DNA of 33,148 nucleotides, from contig CAKZLZ010000226.1 in assembly GCA_937127435.1 (NCBI GenBank), positions 1 to 33,148 of the forward strand, read 5' to 3'. The position numbers and the translations under genes were made by a program. Under the pieces are notes generated by a model. The model searched no databases, had not been told where the DNA came from, and saw nothing but the letters and a program-made list of their open reading frames with translations. Positions 33,091 through 33,148 of the stretch are shown here, in pieces (position 1 is the stretch's first letter; the number at the start of each line of letters is the position of its first letter). The stretch is from an uncultured Verrucomicrobiota bacterium (lineage in GTDB: Bacteria; Verrucomicrobiota; Kiritimatiellia; SS1-B-03-39; UBA6053).

Positions 33091-33148
33091 TGCCAGTGGC
33101 TAAAATAATAATACTCGTGGCATAAATATGAAAGTCCATTGCTGTACC

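Overview
The window looks like chromosomal DNA of a Gram-negative bacterium, most likely a Verrucomicrobiota member of the Opitutae/Puniceicoccales type. This is inferred from a PEP-CTERM exosortase substrate, secreted proteins with a D-x-D-G-x-x-N-G type C-terminal module, a GxxExxY gene inside an inverted-repeat element, abundant palindromic intergenic repeats and a pseudopilin cluster with a very long minor pilin. No rRNA or marker gene fixes the taxonomy.

Layout. Positions 1-390 hold the 3' end of a secreted-protein gene, followed by a nested palindrome. From 683 to 7307 the minus strand carries housekeeping genes: trxB and an MsbA-like ABC exporter (operon), a PhoB/PhoR-like two-component pair (operon), a DUF3127 OB-fold protein and a family-3 solute-binding protein. 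A family-2 glycosyltransferase (7464-8222, plus strand) is followed by tRNA-Leu(CAA), tRNA-Tyr(GTA) and a terminator.

From the 3' end of tRNA-Tyr to about 26037 lies a ~17.5 kb metal-resistance block. Its far end is a degraded second copy of the tRNA-Tyr 3' half, which is the signature of an island integrated at a tRNA gene; no integrase is visible. The block contains (i) a Cus-like copper/silver module: TolC-type channel, adaptor with two heavy-metal-binding domains and a DUF3347 domain, RND pump and a free DUF3347 protein; (ii) a Czc-like divalent-metal module: a metal-ligand-rich leader gene, TolC-type channel, His-rich adaptor, RND pump and CDF exporter; (iii) a CnrY/CnrX/CnrH-like anti-sigma, periplasmic sensor and ECF sigma operon on the minus strand.

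Regulation can be read in part. A bipartite motif AGGGTTT-N13-CGTTRAAR occurs upstream of the Cus channel gene, the free DUF3347 gene and the sigma operon itself, and is proposed as the promoter of this ECF factor. The Czc module instead has a consensus sigma70-type promoter, a leader gene and a 94-nt structured region whose perfect 14-bp closing helix hides the Shine-Dalgarno site of the channel gene.

The block also carries three copies of an element with ~42-45 bp terminal inverted repeats. One copy encodes a GxxExxY protein and splits the Cus operon. A second family of CCACAAA...TTTGTGG palindromes has one copy inserted in frame inside the RND pump gene.

Beyond the block are a GC-rich secreted alpha/beta hydrolase and a PEP-CTERM protein sharing a ~540-bp duplicated segment, a gene-poor repeat-bearing stretch (29494-30108), and a pseudopilin cluster whose last gene ends inside an AT-rich inverted repeat.
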